The notes under the pieces: model-generated
What the model was told of the DNA's origin: nothing
The model's input: the letters and a program-made list of their open reading frames with translations, nothing else
Databases searched by the model: none
Made by a program: the position numbers and the translations under genes
Source: Yamadazyma tenuis
Taxonomy: Eukaryota; Ascomycota; Pichiomycetes; Serinales; Debaryomycetaceae
DNA length: 64,000 bases
Reading direction: 5' to 3'
Assembly (NCBI RefSeq): GCF_029203305.1
Contig: NC_089462.1
Span: forward strand, 1,178,001-1,242,000
Shown here: positions 27,851 through 37,635 of the stretch, one piece after another
How the letters are laid out: each line of letters begins with the position of its first letter
Numbering within the stretch: the first letter of the stretch is position 1

Positions 27851-29833
27851 TCATATCGAGGGGATGGGGGTGGTTTTGGCCACGATGGTGTTCACGGTTG
27901 CGCGGGCTTCGTCGCTATCTCTTACGTCACTGAGGTGCTGGCAGAGGCTCACCAAAACGCTTACATCGCAGTAACTGGACATATACTTCAACAAGTTCAA
28001 TACAATCTGCAAATTCTCCACGTAGCCTTGAGACTTCCTGTCTGAAATCACATTGAGAGCATTGTAGCGGATGACCTTGAGAAGCTTCTGGTAGTACATC
28101 AAGTTGTTGATTGAAAGCCCCACCATCGACTTCTGCTTCTCGTTTAACGTCAATGCGAAGTATTGCGAGAGAAACTGGAGCATAAATTGCAGTGACTTGA
28201 CGTCTGCAAGTTCGTCTAGCTCGATGCACAAGTAGAAATAGTTCAAGTTGACCAATGTGGTGAACTCCTGAAGGTTGGTGGAGTCAAAGAAATGGACATG
28301 GAGCAAGCTGCTCACAGATACTCGCCAATTCTCAATTTCGTTTGAGATAATCCTGACAGTGGTATCTTCACCTCTGGAAGTTTTCAACGACAACTTGTAG
28401 TTATTGATCTTATTCTCAAGACGATAAAGTTCGTTGAACTTACGAGTGAGGTCATCTTGTGGAACTGGTGCCTCGATGATCGAGTCCACTGGAAGCTGGC
28501 TGGGCTTGTCAAGAATTAAACTCAAATCCTTATCCAAATTATACACCGTCCAGAAAATATCGGCATATACACCTTTACGTCTGTAGAGGTCGAATTTGAT
28601 CATTAGACGGGTGAGAACCCCCACCATATTCCACGACTGGTTAAACCGTTTGCGGTTCACATAGTACAACGCCACAAGGGCAGCCAACGCCACATTTGCA
28701 ACGTCTGGGTTGGGGTTTTCCACCGAGTCCGCCACAGACTCGAGGAGATGTTCGTTGAAATACTCAGCAAACTGATCGGTGCGGTTGATTGAATCATACA
28801 CCAAGCAGCCGATACTAAGCACCACATACATCTTCAAGTTGACAAGGGCCTCGCTTGCAAAATCAATCTGCCGGAGCTCGGCCTCCATCTCAGTCTTGTG
28901 GACAACCGGGTAGGTATACTCGTAGTTGTAGAAGAAATTATCGATAAAAGTGGACGGGAGCAGGGCATCGGCCCCAAACGATTTGATATTGATGAGCTCT
29001 TCTTCCGAGCGCAGGCGGCTCTTTTTAAAGGGGTGGGTACTGGTACCCTCGTTGGTGCTTACAGAAGCAGAAGCCAGCGGAACGTGCGGGTCAATTTGTG
29101 TGAACTCGTCACTTGCTTCGTGGGAGTTGGCACCCGACTGCGATGTCTCACTAGCTCTGGCGGTGGCGGCAGCAGCCGCCTGCACGAGCTGGTCGAAACT
29201 GAGCACCCGGTATTTTTTATTTTTGTCGTACACGCATTCGTTGCTGGTGCGAACACAATGCCGACACTGTGGCAAAGATCGCAGGCACCGTCTTTTAAGC
29301 CGCGAGCATCTTGTGCAGCTAGTGGGATTTAGAGACAGCGATTTCACGGGCGAAGCCGCGCTTGACTCAGGAGCCATTTGGGTGGAGTCAGTCATAGCTT
29401 CACTTTCGCCGTCACCTTCACCGCCATCTTCACCACCCACCTTGGTAGTTGTCGATGTTGATGGGAAATACTCTGAACTAAAGTTCTTCTTCGCTCTTTT
29501 GCGGTCCACATAAAAGCAGTCGTGATTTGTCTTTAAACAGTACTGGCACTGTGGAAACTCCCGCAGACACTTCTTCTTAAGTCGGTAACATCGATGGCAG
29601 TTGACCACACACTTGCCGTCACTGGTGGCCGCCACTGATACAAGTAGCTCTGGTGTATAGTCGGCGCGAGCAGTCCGTGATGTCCGAAACCTCTTGACAA
29701 TATCGGCAGGTGACCGGCCGGCCGCAAGCTGGCTATCGATTAAGACGGAGGCATCTTGTAAGGTGGTCTCTTGGTCCACTTCTTGCTGTTGTTCTTGACT
29801 GTCTTCTTCTTTTGGTTCGTGTTGGAGGTCCAT
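27851..29833 (-). CDS. Fungal transcription factor with two Zn(II)2Cys6 clusters
   Basis: A 660-residue regulator. Two complete binuclear zinc clusters are present: Cys79, 82, 89, 96, 99, 106 and Cys173, 176, 183, 190, 193, 200. Both have basic residues between the second and third cysteines (RLKKK and RLKRR) and similar spacing, suggesting an internal duplication. A Gly/Glu/Ser-rich linker separates them. The rest (from about residue 290) resembles the fungal transcription factor middle domain, with [16 protein letters not shown]. Most family members carry only one cluster. Target genes are unknown. The frame extends upstream to a TTG at 29944; ATG 29833 is the first usable start. It ends 128 bases upstream of the RPT1 start. 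Confidence 0.88.
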   Translation of the reverse strand: MDLQHEPKEEDSQEQQQEVDQETTLQDASVLIDSQLAAGRSPADIVKRFRTSRTARADYTPELLVSVAATSDGKCVVNCHRCYRLKKKCLREFPQCQYCLKTNHDCFYVDRKRAKKNFSSEYFPSTSTTTKVGGEDGGEGDGESEAMTDSTQMAPESSAASPVKSLSLNPTSCTRCSRLKRRCLRSLPQCRHCVRTSNECVYDKNKKYRVLSFDQLVQAAAAATARASETSQSGANSHEASDEFTQIDPHVPLASASVSTNEGTSTHPFKKSRLRSEEELINIKSFGADALLPSTFIDNFFYNYEYTYPVVHKTEMEAELRQIDFASEALVNLKMYVVLSIGCLVYDSINRTDQFAEYFNEHLLESVADSVENPNPDVANVALAALVALYYVNRKRFNQSWNMVGVLTRLMIKFDLYRRKGVYADIFWTVYNLDKDLSLILDKPSQLPVDSIIEAPVPQDDLTRKFNELYRLENKINNYKLSLKTSRGEDTTVRIISNEIENWRVSVSSLLHVHFFDSTNLQEFTTLVNLNYFYLCIELDELADVKSLQFMLQFLSQYFALTLNEKQKSMVGLSINNLMYYQKLLKVIRYNALNVISDRKSQGYVENLQIVLNLLKYMSSYCDVSVLVSLCQHLSDVRDSDEARATVNTIVAKTTPIPSI

Positions 29834-29974
29834 GGCGCTAGAGAAAAAAACATTGAGCGGGATTTGGCACTTAAAGTATGGGGCGGAGTCGTGCGCGCAC
29901 TGGCGAGGCGCCGCCGCCGCCCCGCGTGTATTGGCTATGTACAAAATGGCAGAATGTCACGTGAACAAATTTGA

Positions 29975-30718
29975 TTATGCTACAGGAGATGAAGTACCCG
30001 GGCCAGGGGCTCCGGTATCAGATTGGTGGGCCATATCGCCTTCTCTAGCAGCTGCAAACTCAGCGACCGCTTTTTCTTGCAATTCCGCCATTAATGCCGT
30101 CTGATACTTGGTTGTAAATGGAGGTAAGGTCTCATGCTCCACCAAGTCGTTCCGCCAGCGGGCATCATCACCTTTTCTCCAGGCACTTTCCCACATCACC
30201 CGGGTATTTTCCAATTCAAACTCATCGATCACATGACTCAAATCAGCTACTGCTTCTTGGGCATACGTCGGGCGATACTGCCCAGAGCTCCAGATGTTCC
30301 CGTCGTCGTCCTTCTTTCTCATGGCCTTAGCCACCTGTTGCTGTACGGTGTCCCGGCACTTCCTCAAGTCCTTTAGTCCATGGTATGCGGCCACAGCGTA
30401 TTCGTGGTTGGAAAAGTTCACCACACACATGAGTTTCCACAAATCAGTTCTTCTGTTGGGTTTGCGGTTTTGCCAGTTGGGCCGCGTAAACTGGGCGTCG
30501 ATCTGATCTTGGTGGAACCCAGGAACTTGTGAATATAATACCTGGCCAGAGAATCGGTTGTGGAATACATACAACTGAGGAGGCATATTCAAACGAGTAA
30601 GGTCCTCAGCAGACTTCTCTCCTTGAGCAATCCGAGCACCCAAGACCTTTCTGGCCTTGAGCTGCTCGATGAGATGCTTTCTCATCTTCTTCTCAGCTCT
30701 TAACTTCATTCCTGACAT
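29975..30718 (-). CDS. MHR1: Mitochondrial ribosomal large-subunit protein mL67 / recombination factor Mhr1
   Basis: A 247-residue protein. The core from about residue 46 matches Mhr1: PPQLYVFHNRFSGQVLYSQ, RPNWQNRKPNRRTDLWK and WSSGQYRPTYAQEAVADL. In S. cerevisiae Mhr1 is both a mitoribosome subunit (mL67) and a mitochondrial DNA-pairing protein. This copy carries a longer basic N-terminus (KLRAEKKMRKHLIEQLK) that may serve as presequence or rRNA contact. The Ala/Pro-rich tail is poorly conserved. ATG 30718 is the first in frame. Confidence 0.88.
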   Translation of the reverse strand: MSGMKLRAEKKMRKHLIEQLKARKVLGARIAQGEKSAEDLTRLNMPPQLYVFHNRFSGQVLYSQVPGFHQDQIDAQFTRPNWQNRKPNRRTDLWKLMCVVNFSNHEYAVAAYHGLKDLRKCRDTVQQQVAKAMRKKDDDGNIWSSGQYRPTYAQEAVADLSHVIDEFELENTRVMWESAWRKGDDARWRNDLVEHETLPPFTTKYQTALMAELQEKAVAEFAAAREGDMAHQSDTGAPGPGTSSPVA

Positions 30719-30820
30719 GGTGGACTATTCGTTAGAGAGAAAATTTTTTTTGTCGCACAAACACTTTTGAGAATGGGTTTACGCGGTGCGACAATCTGTC
30801 ACTAGATCTGCTGTACCATT

Positions 30821-32563
30821 ATGAATGATACATTTGGAATAGTGATAGGCCTAATTCCATTGGTTGGAGTGTTCTATGTGGTGTTTTTTGTAGTGTATGG
30901 AAGCTCACTCCTACGCAACTATGAGCTCCAGCGCCGGCTTCATCAGTCCGAAATCAATGACTTTATAGGCCGTATTAACAGCAAACACTTTTTGCGGCTA
31001 ATCCAAGTGGACATATCTGAAGAAGATCTCGGCGAATCCAAGCCCACATACTGGTCACCGTTATCATTAAAGGCATTACCCCAAGGCCGTGAGCATCTCA
31101 CTGACCAGGTGGTGGCTTTGTTCTTTGCTGCCACCATTGCCATGAGTGTGGAATTGATATTTCTTGTACTTTGTGAGTTAGCAGGGTTTGAAGTGATACC
31201 GTGGTTGTTCCAAACTCTTGTTGATACGCTCGTGTTGCTCGTGGCTCTTGTGATGCCGTTTATGGTGCTCGGGTTGGTTGTTGCACACCGTTTGACACCA
31301 ATAGAAGCTTCTCATATGGGGAAATTAGCTTTTTGTGTAGGTTATGTCGGGTGGTTTTTAATGCTTCTGCGACTTGGAAGTTTGGCTCGTGATTTCAGAC
31401 ACGCTGCTACCGACTGGCTGGTCAGATCGTTGTTAGACACAAAGATCACTCAGGTGGGGTTGATGGGTATAACCACCAATTCTGTGCTATCAGGAATTGG
31501 ATCCTCGACTGTCATTTATAAGGTGATATCGGCCTGGAAGTTTAAGCTGTCTCGTGGGGTTTCCGAGAAAGATATTAATGGGGTCATCTCCAACTACAAC
31601 AATATCAATGTTCTCCTTGAGAAACGGAACTCGGAACTCAATGGCTATTTGGTGAAGACAGGGGGAACCGTTTACAACACACCTGATCCACTCAATAATC
31701 TGTTGAAAAAGAAAGGTAATAAACTTGGAGGAATCATGCATAGAGTACAGTCTTTTGCTAGTTTACAGGGACTTCCAGACAAAAATTCTGACGAGTATGA
31801 AATAAGTGAGTTGAACAAAGAAATCCGCTCTCTTAAAAATATGAGAAATGATACTTACAACCAGCTCACAAGACTATTATACGCATATGAGGCCGACAAC
31901 CAGCCTAAGCATATCACCACCACGGTGGCTGATTTACTGAACTGCGGATTTGCTATTTATTGTTTGTACAGACTCATCAATATCGTGGTGCTCCGCTTAC
32001 CATATTATTACTGGAGTAATGCAACTGATGATGAATCCAAAGATGCTTTGGCCATCACCATCTCCAAAATAATTCTAGCTGCCTCCTCAAGTACTTCATC
32101 CGTTACCGAGAAACAATTGGTCACCTTAATCAGTTTTCTGTTATCTGGAAGTTTGTTTCTATTAACCTTTTCAAACGTGTTGATGACTTTGCGGTCGTTT
32201 TCCCGGTTTTTCCCTATTATCACCAGTTTACCTAAACAAATAAAAAGCTGGCTGGTCAGCTTGATTGTGTGTCAGCTTTTTGGAATCTACGTGATATCTA
32301 CATGCCTCTTGATAAGAACTAATTTACCCTCCAATTTGTCATTCCAAATTTCTCGCATCTTATCATTATCGGGTTCAAATGTCGAATCTGAAGCGATGCT
32401 CAACCGGGAAATCAAGTTCATCGATACTCTTTTCGACTTGATCTTTCTTATCAGCAATATCATCACGTTTGTGGTGTTTTATTTGCGGAAGCTTGCTGAT
32501 AGTGACGAGCTGTTGGACGAAGAAGAGATGATAGAAGGTGCCAAAGACTTTAAGCTGATGTAA
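30821..32563 (+). CDS. GPR89/Golgi pH regulator-like membrane protein
   Basis: A 580-residue protein with about nine predicted membrane spans. The N-terminal part ends in the conserved FIGRINS motif of the GPHR family, there is a central soluble segment rich in charged residues with coiled-coil character (SELNKEIRSLKNMRND), and the C-terminal half resembles the ABA_GPCR domain. Animal GPR89/GPHR is an anion channel that acidifies the Golgi; plant members were proposed as abscisic acid receptors. The role in yeasts that keep it is not established. ATG 30821 gives a normal N-terminal membrane helix. It is divergent from MHR1 with about 100 bases between. Confidence 0.75.
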   Translation: MNDTFGIVIGLIPLVGVFYVVFFVVYGSSLLRNYELQRRLHQSEINDFIGRINSKHFLRLIQVDISEEDLGESKPTYWSPLSLKALPQGREHLTDQVVALFFAATIAMSVELIFLVLCELAGFEVIPWLFQTLVDTLVLLVALVMPFMVLGLVVAHRLTPIEASHMGKLAFCVGYVGWFLMLLRLGSLARDFRHAATDWLVRSLLDTKITQVGLMGITTNSVLSGIGSSTVIYKVISAWKFKLSRGVSEKDINGVISNYNNINVLLEKRNSELNGYLVKTGGTVYNTPDPLNNLLKKKGNKLGGIMHRVQSFASLQGLPDKNSDEYEISELNKEIRSLKNMRNDTYNQLTRLLYAYEADNQPKHITTTVADLLNCGFAIYCLYRLINIVVLRLPYYYWSNATDDESKDALAITISKIILAASSSTSSVTEKQLVTLISFLLSGSLFLLTFSNVLMTLRSFSRFFPIITSLPKQIKSWLVSLIVCQLFGIYVISTCLLIRTNLPSNLSFQISRILSLSGSNVESEAMLNREIKFIDTLFDLIFLISNIITFVVFYLRKLADSDELLDEEEMIEGAKDFKLM

Positions 32564-33564
32564 TAATCCTATCGAGAAAATACGACATTTACATCTGAAC
32601 ATACGAACAAGGAGATTTTGTCGATCGTTAAAACATGAAACACAATAGGCTCTGGCTACCGTGTTTCAGGTGACTACGAGGAAACCCCACCTAAACAATT
32701 TATTATGCAAGCATGGATCGTACCGCTTCTCGCAGGTTCACTATAATGGCTCCTAGACCCAGCATTAGACACTAACCATTGTTTCAGTTACCATCTTACA
32801 TGCGTGGGCAACTGTTGATGACATTTCCTAAATGGGGTAAATTGGTGTCTATGCAGAATAATATAAAGGCTTAGTTGGTAGCTAACTAGGGACCAGCGGT
32901 GCCACGCCCGCCTCCTGGTTTCGCACCATCCAATGACTGCACTATAGCCATCGGCCATAGCATAACCGAGGTACTGCTAAGGCACCTTTTTTTAAATAAC
33001 AGTTTGGTTTCCTAAACTGGATGAAGGGGTTACTAAGGTTTCAAGTCCAGCCCAACTACGATGCAGATATATCGTCACGGCGAACTTCTATACAATCGCA
33101 TATCGGCATTATGAGGAGTTTTAACTCTATTGAGCTTTGGTATAATCATAACCATAGCTAATCCCAGCAACTTCAATGACTATTTTTACCTACTAGTGAG
33201 GAGCAGATCTACCCATACCCCAATCTAGATCCTACTACAACTGGCCCACACAGCCTGTCAAAGCCTAAAAGTTTATTTGTATCGCTTGCTTTAAGGTTGT
33301 ACCTATATGCTTGGAACGCGTTCGTACCTATATATTCCTACCTCTCACAAAATGAGAGGATTTTTATTTTCCGACATCTCAACTAGATCTTTTCTTTGTG
33401 CGGACAGCATTCTCTCTCTCTGTGTTGATTGCCGTTTAAGGTAAAATTCCCTGAGGTTTTTTCTGGGAACAACCCATCAATTGCAATTCACTTTCATCCG
33501 GCTTCATATATAATTTGACTTTCGTCCAACGCCTCGTTGTTCCAAACCATTTTTATCACCCACC
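32564..33564. other. Intergenic region, about 1 kb, no gene seen
   Basis: No ORF here is convincing. The last 250 bases before the next gene include a CT-rich run (CTCTCTCTCT near 33410) and several TATA-like AT stretches, consistent with a regulated promoter. I looked for tRNA A and B boxes and found none. Confidence 0.4.
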
Positions 33565-34458
33565 ATGATGAGTTTGGTGTTGTCCCCAAGCGAAAACTCA
33601 ATCGCCCAGCGAGTTTGGAAATCGCTAAATCTATACGTATCCATTCCCACCAACCACAAAAACCCCCAAATCACCCTCAGCTACGAACAAATGCAAAAGC
33701 TTGGCCATCGGGTACTTAGTAACTGCCAGTCCAACAACGACCAACTCGGGCTTGTGAACCATTACTTCACCCATTTGATTCACATTCTTACGATAGTAAT
33801 CAATAACTTACACGATCCTCAACCGCTGGACTCACAGCTAGTGGCCCGATTTGCTAAAATCAACGCCCGAATCTACGACTTGGACTTGGTCGGGTTCTGT
33901 GAGGCGCTTATCGTGAGCCTTCATGAACTAGTACCGGTGCTGGTACTGGAAGAAATTGTGATGTTGAAATTCTTGAACCAGCTTCTCACATATATCAACG
34001 AGTGCAGCGCTGACCCGGTGCTAGAGTTGGACGACCCGCGGTTGAGTTACAGCGACTCCAACCTCTCGCTGACGTTTTCATTGGCCCACGATATCGACGA
34101 CGACCAAATGGACCACATCAATGACGTTACCATTTTGCCCAATAAAGGCACCACCAGTAATACCATTGACATCGACCTGGTGGAGAATCTTGACGACCAT
34201 GATAATGTCACATCATCGATGACTCTGGACAGTACATCAGACGAGGATGAATCCTACGATTATCTCAATTCATTTTCATCCAGTGCTACCAATCTGGAAT
34301 CGAAACCACAACGACTCAGTCTACAAAAACTGAGAAAACGCTTGTCATCCCTCAACTTATCAAAACCATCGAGGAGGAGCAGTATGTCCACCTTGCGGAC
34401 GGTATCCACGACGGCCTCCACTGGCACCACCAACAAACAGGACTGTATAATTACTTAA
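33565..34458 (+). CDS. Unrecognised protein (297 aa) ending in a CaaX-like motif
   Basis: A complete ORF from tandem ATGs at 33565 and 33568. The first half (to about residue 150) is Leu-rich and probably an alpha-helical domain (HYFTHLIHILTIVINNL, VLEEIVMLKFLNQLLTYI). The second half is acidic, then Ser-rich and basic (LRKRLSSLNLSKPSRRSS), suggesting disorder and phosphorylation. The last four residues are CIIT, compatible with a CaaX prenylation box, and the basic Ser-rich tail before it could add membrane affinity. I do not recognise the family; a lineage-specific, membrane-tethered regulator is a guess. Confidence 0.65.
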   Translation: MMSLVLSPSENSIAQRVWKSLNLYVSIPTNHKNPQITLSYEQMQKLGHRVLSNCQSNNDQLGLVNHYFTHLIHILTIVINNLHDPQPLDSQLVARFAKINARIYDLDLVGFCEALIVSLHELVPVLVLEEIVMLKFLNQLLTYINECSADPVLELDDPRLSYSDSNLSLTFSLAHDIDDDQMDHINDVTILPNKGTTSNTIDIDLVENLDDHDNVTSSMTLDSTSDEDESYDYLNSFSSSATNLESKPQRLSLQKLRKRLSSLNLSKPSRRSSMSTLRTVSTTASTGTTNKQDCIIT

Positions 34459-34597
34459 AAGCTGGTCTGCAGGTCCAGACCGCTGTACTATTATGTAGAA
34501 TACACATTATTTATTAGTTTTGCCTTACTACGTAGAAAGACTTGGTTGCGATATTCATAATGTACTAGTATGTATAACATTATAGGCTTGAAAGATA

Positions 34598-35842
34598 TTA
34601 ATTGTGCTTCAAACAATTTTTGTTAAAGCATCCAGTGGCTTTGTCCACTGAACACGCACCACCGGCTGAGTCTCCATAGAGTCCACTATCGATACTCGCC
34701 TGGGATGGGATGTCGCCATCTCCAGTGAATTCGGGTTGGATTGTCACGTTGTGTATGTCAAACTTGTGCAAGATTTCCCGGACTTCTCTGACTATATCCA
34801 CAAACTTAGCCTTCTCAAAGTCTGGTGAGTCAAGTGTTTCATCGAGTTGAAGGTGAAGAGAAGCGATTAAGATATCTTCATTTAAATTCCACACATGAAA
34901 ATCATGCACAGACTTTACTGGGATCATCTTGGTAATCTCACGGATGATGAGGGCGGAATCAAGGTGGGTTGGTGTGGCCTGAAGTAAGATCTTGGAGCTC
35001 TTTTTACATAATGGCAAAGCTGACAGGAATATGATAACCGTCAAAAACAATGAAATGATCGGGTCACTGTAGAACCTACCAGCCCAACTAGTTTTCCAGA
35101 TGATAAGTGCTGATAGAATTACACCAATATTTCCCAAAGCATCTCCTAACACATGCAAAAATACAGCTTCCATATTCATGGACTTCTTCTTTTGCTTTTG
35201 CTTTTTATCCGTCGTAGATGAGGCCGAGCTGGTTGCTTCAGAATTGTGATGATGACCGTCTTCAAACCTTTGGATGAAGTTTTCGGGCATGTACTGCCTG
35301 ATGTCACCAGTACTTTGGTTTCTTGATAACAATGGCTCTGATTCCGAAATCAGATGGCCTGCTTCTTCATCGACATTAGAAGCTCCTCCGTGAGAATGAG
35401 TGTGACCGCTGGGAGTACTAGAACCACCGTGGGAATGGCCATGTTCATGGAATAACGCCAACCCCAAAAAGTTACTGGCTAAACCAAGACATCCAACTAC
35501 CAAAACTAAGACCGGATTCAGGATCTCTGGTGGTGAAATTAACCGTTGGATCGCTTCGATGACAATGGTGAAGCACAAAGCGAGTAGGAATACGGCGTTG
35601 ATTAAAGCACCTAAAATCTCTGCTCTCTGCCAACCGTAAGTATACTTACCATCAGCAGGTTTGGTGTTTTTGACCTTAACGGCCCACAAGGCAATAAAAA
35701 GTGAGATTATATCATTAAGCATGTGGAATGAATCGGCCACAAGTGCAAGCGAGTGCACGGTGTACCCGACGATAGCTTCTAGTAAGAAGAATACCGTATC
35801 GAGTACTAATAGGGAAATAATTCTGACTTCTTTCCAATTCAT
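34598..35842 (-). CDS. ZRC1: Vacuolar zinc/H+ antiporter, cation diffusion facilitator Zrc1/Cot1 type
   Basis: A 414-residue CDF transporter with six predicted spans. Transport-site motifs are visible in span 2 (HSLALVADSFHMLND) and span 5 (HVLGDALGNIGVI). A His-rich cytosolic loop (HEHGHSHGG and HTHSHGG) lies between spans 4 and 5, as in Zrc1. A C-terminal cytosolic ferredoxin-like domain contains VHDFHVWNLNEDILIASLH. Zrc1 moves Zn2+ into the vacuole in exchange for protons. Cot1 is the close paralog in Saccharomyces; one gene usually represents both outside the genome duplication. The tail has extra cysteines (GGACSVDKATGCFNKNC). The zinc exporter ZRT3 lies about 2 kb away. Confidence 0.9.
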   Translation of the reverse strand: MNWKEVRIISLLVLDTVFFLLEAIVGYTVHSLALVADSFHMLNDIISLFIALWAVKVKNTKPADGKYTYGWQRAEILGALINAVFLLALCFTIVIEAIQRLISPPEILNPVLVLVVGCLGLASNFLGLALFHEHGHSHGGSSTPSGHTHSHGGASNVDEEAGHLISESEPLLSRNQSTGDIRQYMPENFIQRFEDGHHHNSEATSSASSTTDKKQKQKKKSMNMEAVFLHVLGDALGNIGVILSALIIWKTSWAGRFYSDPIISLFLTVIIFLSALPLCKKSSKILLQATPTHLDSALIIREITKMIPVKSVHDFHVWNLNEDILIASLHLQLDETLDSPDFEKAKFVDIVREVREILHKFDIHNVTIQPEFTGDGDIPSQASIDSGLYGDSAGGACSVDKATGCFNKNCLKHN

Positions 35843-36793
35843 TATACAAATCAGTTCAGGTTTTGACTTAAATTAAGGGTACAGCTTCTTTGATATGATC
35901 AACTTCAAAAAGTAAGGGCAAGTGGAGCAATATATTAAGCCAGTGAAAATCAGAGGAAAAACTTAAATGGATGCTGATATGATTTTATATTTGTTTCGCT
36001 TTCCCCGATCCGCGCAGGAGTCAGATTAAGCGCAAAGTGGGACTGTGGATTGAAATCCAATATCCACTCTCGGAGTTGAAAAATAGGTCATCGGTAGGCT
36101 TTTTTTAAAGTATTCAAATATAGAGGAAGGGCTGGTGGTGCGTCGTTTGTTCCGTTTAAGGCTCTTGGCCTTAATCTTTTTATAGAAAATTAAAGTTGTT
36201 TACTACGCCCAACCTTGACAAATGATATATTTAAGTAGTCGAGAACACCCTAATGGTTATTTTTGGAACTATTACAAAAACAGTAGTATTTCATTCGTTA
36301 GCGAACGTATTAGAGTTGCTGTAGTTCGCTTTCATATGCTTCGGACTAGATACAACTTTCTTTTGATGCACACGGGGTATTTTTTGTTGGCAAATCTGAT
36401 CTTTAGATTTCGGAGATTTGCAGGTGTCTAAATCGTACCCAAGCATTTATAGTTTCAAGGTCCAAGTTTCAAGGTCTGTGGATTGTATCAGATATTACCC
36501 CGACTCCTTTATTGGGTATTAAGACCATGTCACTGACAACGACTTCTTTTTCAGTAAGTGGGATTGGATGGTTGAGTATATAGGCTCAGGCAAAACATCT
36601 ATCTTACTTGGAGATTATTCAGGCACTAGAAACTATAAGCCAACATTCAGCCTGAACCATCTTACTCTTCTACAGGTTTTTCATCACCCTTGCACAAATA
36701 GGTTTTGAGTCCACATCATACTTGAGGTAAACATATTCTACGGTCATTTTTGGCTTTGTATATTCGTACCAAGTCATTATAAATAGGAGCAAC
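35843..36793. other. Intergenic region upstream of ZRC1, no gene seen
   Basis: About 950 bases between the ZRC1 start and the 3' end of the Edc1-like gene. A 69-codon plus-strand ORF (36222-36431) has no recognisable features. The sequence near ZRC1 is AT-rich and promoter-like. Confidence 0.35.
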
Positions 36794-37510
36794 CTACTTC
36801 TCTGAACCGATCAAGTCGTTGAACGAGATCTTTTGGCCTTGAGAAGCAGTTCCAGTTGCAGCTGTCCTTGTTGGGGAAGCTCCGCCTGGGGCAAATCCCA
36901 TCTGTGGTGGTTGAGCATATCCATAATAAGGTCCTGGAGCCTGTCCAGGGTACGTCATCATAGGAGGTGCCGAGCCATAAGGAACAGCTACGTGTTGCTG
37001 AGGATGCATCATGGGACCATGGGCAAGTCCTTGAGGAGGTGCCAGATATCCCATTGGAACGGGACCCATGCTCATATGAGGCATATGAGGCATGGATCCA
37101 TGTGGTGTCATGGGAGGTTGATAATAAACAGAGGGGTAGCTGGTCACAGGGTTGGCCAACTGCGGTTTGGGTGATGGTTTAAAGGTAGGTTTGGGTAAAT
37201 TCAACGCTTCTGGCGATGAGTGGAATGAGCTTCCAGCAAAAACTGGTGCTTCATCTTTCTTCTTGGTCTGCGACCTCCTCTTATTCAGTTTAAACTCCTT
37301 CTGAGGAGTGTTCAAAGAGGACGTCGTTGGTTTGTCGTTATGCCCTGGTGTCTGTTGAGGCAGGGGTGATTTCTTATTCGGGTTGTTATTCTTTTTACGG
37401 GAGGTCTGTTTCTGAGTTGATTTCACTGGCTGAGTGTTCTTCGGGGTACTAGAAACCACAGGTGGGGTGCCAGGCCCATGTATGGGGACCGGTACTTCGT
37501 GTGCCATCAT
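36794..37510 (-). CDS. mRNA decapping enhancer, Edc1/Edc2 (PNRC) type
   Basis: A low-complexity 238-residue protein, basic in the first half and Pro/Met/Gly-rich in the second. The short segment VFAGSSFHSSPEALNLPKPTF-like (near 37184-37246) matches the Edc1 motif YAG.xF....LPxPxF, which binds Dcp1 and activates Dcp2 decapping in the cytosol. Little else is conserved in this family. I start at ATG 37510 (MMAHEVPVP) because TATA-like sequence lies at 37605-37620, only 25 bases before the upstream ATG at 37588; that longer form would add 26 residues. It follows ZRT3 on the same strand and sits between two zinc transporters. Confidence 0.65.
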   Translation of the reverse strand: MMAHEVPVPIHGPGTPPVVSSTPKNTQPVKSTQKQTSRKKNNNPNKKSPLPQQTPGHNDKPTTSSLNTPQKEFKLNKRRSQTKKKDEAPVFAGSSFHSSPEALNLPKPTFKPSPKPQLANPVTSYPSVYYQPPMTPHGSMPHMPHMSMGPVPMGYLAPPQGLAHGPMMHPQQHVAVPYGSAPPMMTYPGQAPGPYYGYAQPPQMGFAPGGASPTRTAATGTASQGQKISFNDLIGSEK

Positions 37511-37635
37511 GTTGTAAAAATTGTAGGAATTGTAAAGCGCTTTCGATGACTGATGAAAAGGGAGTGCGCGCCAGGTGGGAAGAGGCATATTCACGTGACG
37601 TATATCATACTATATAATACTCATTTATTGTATGC

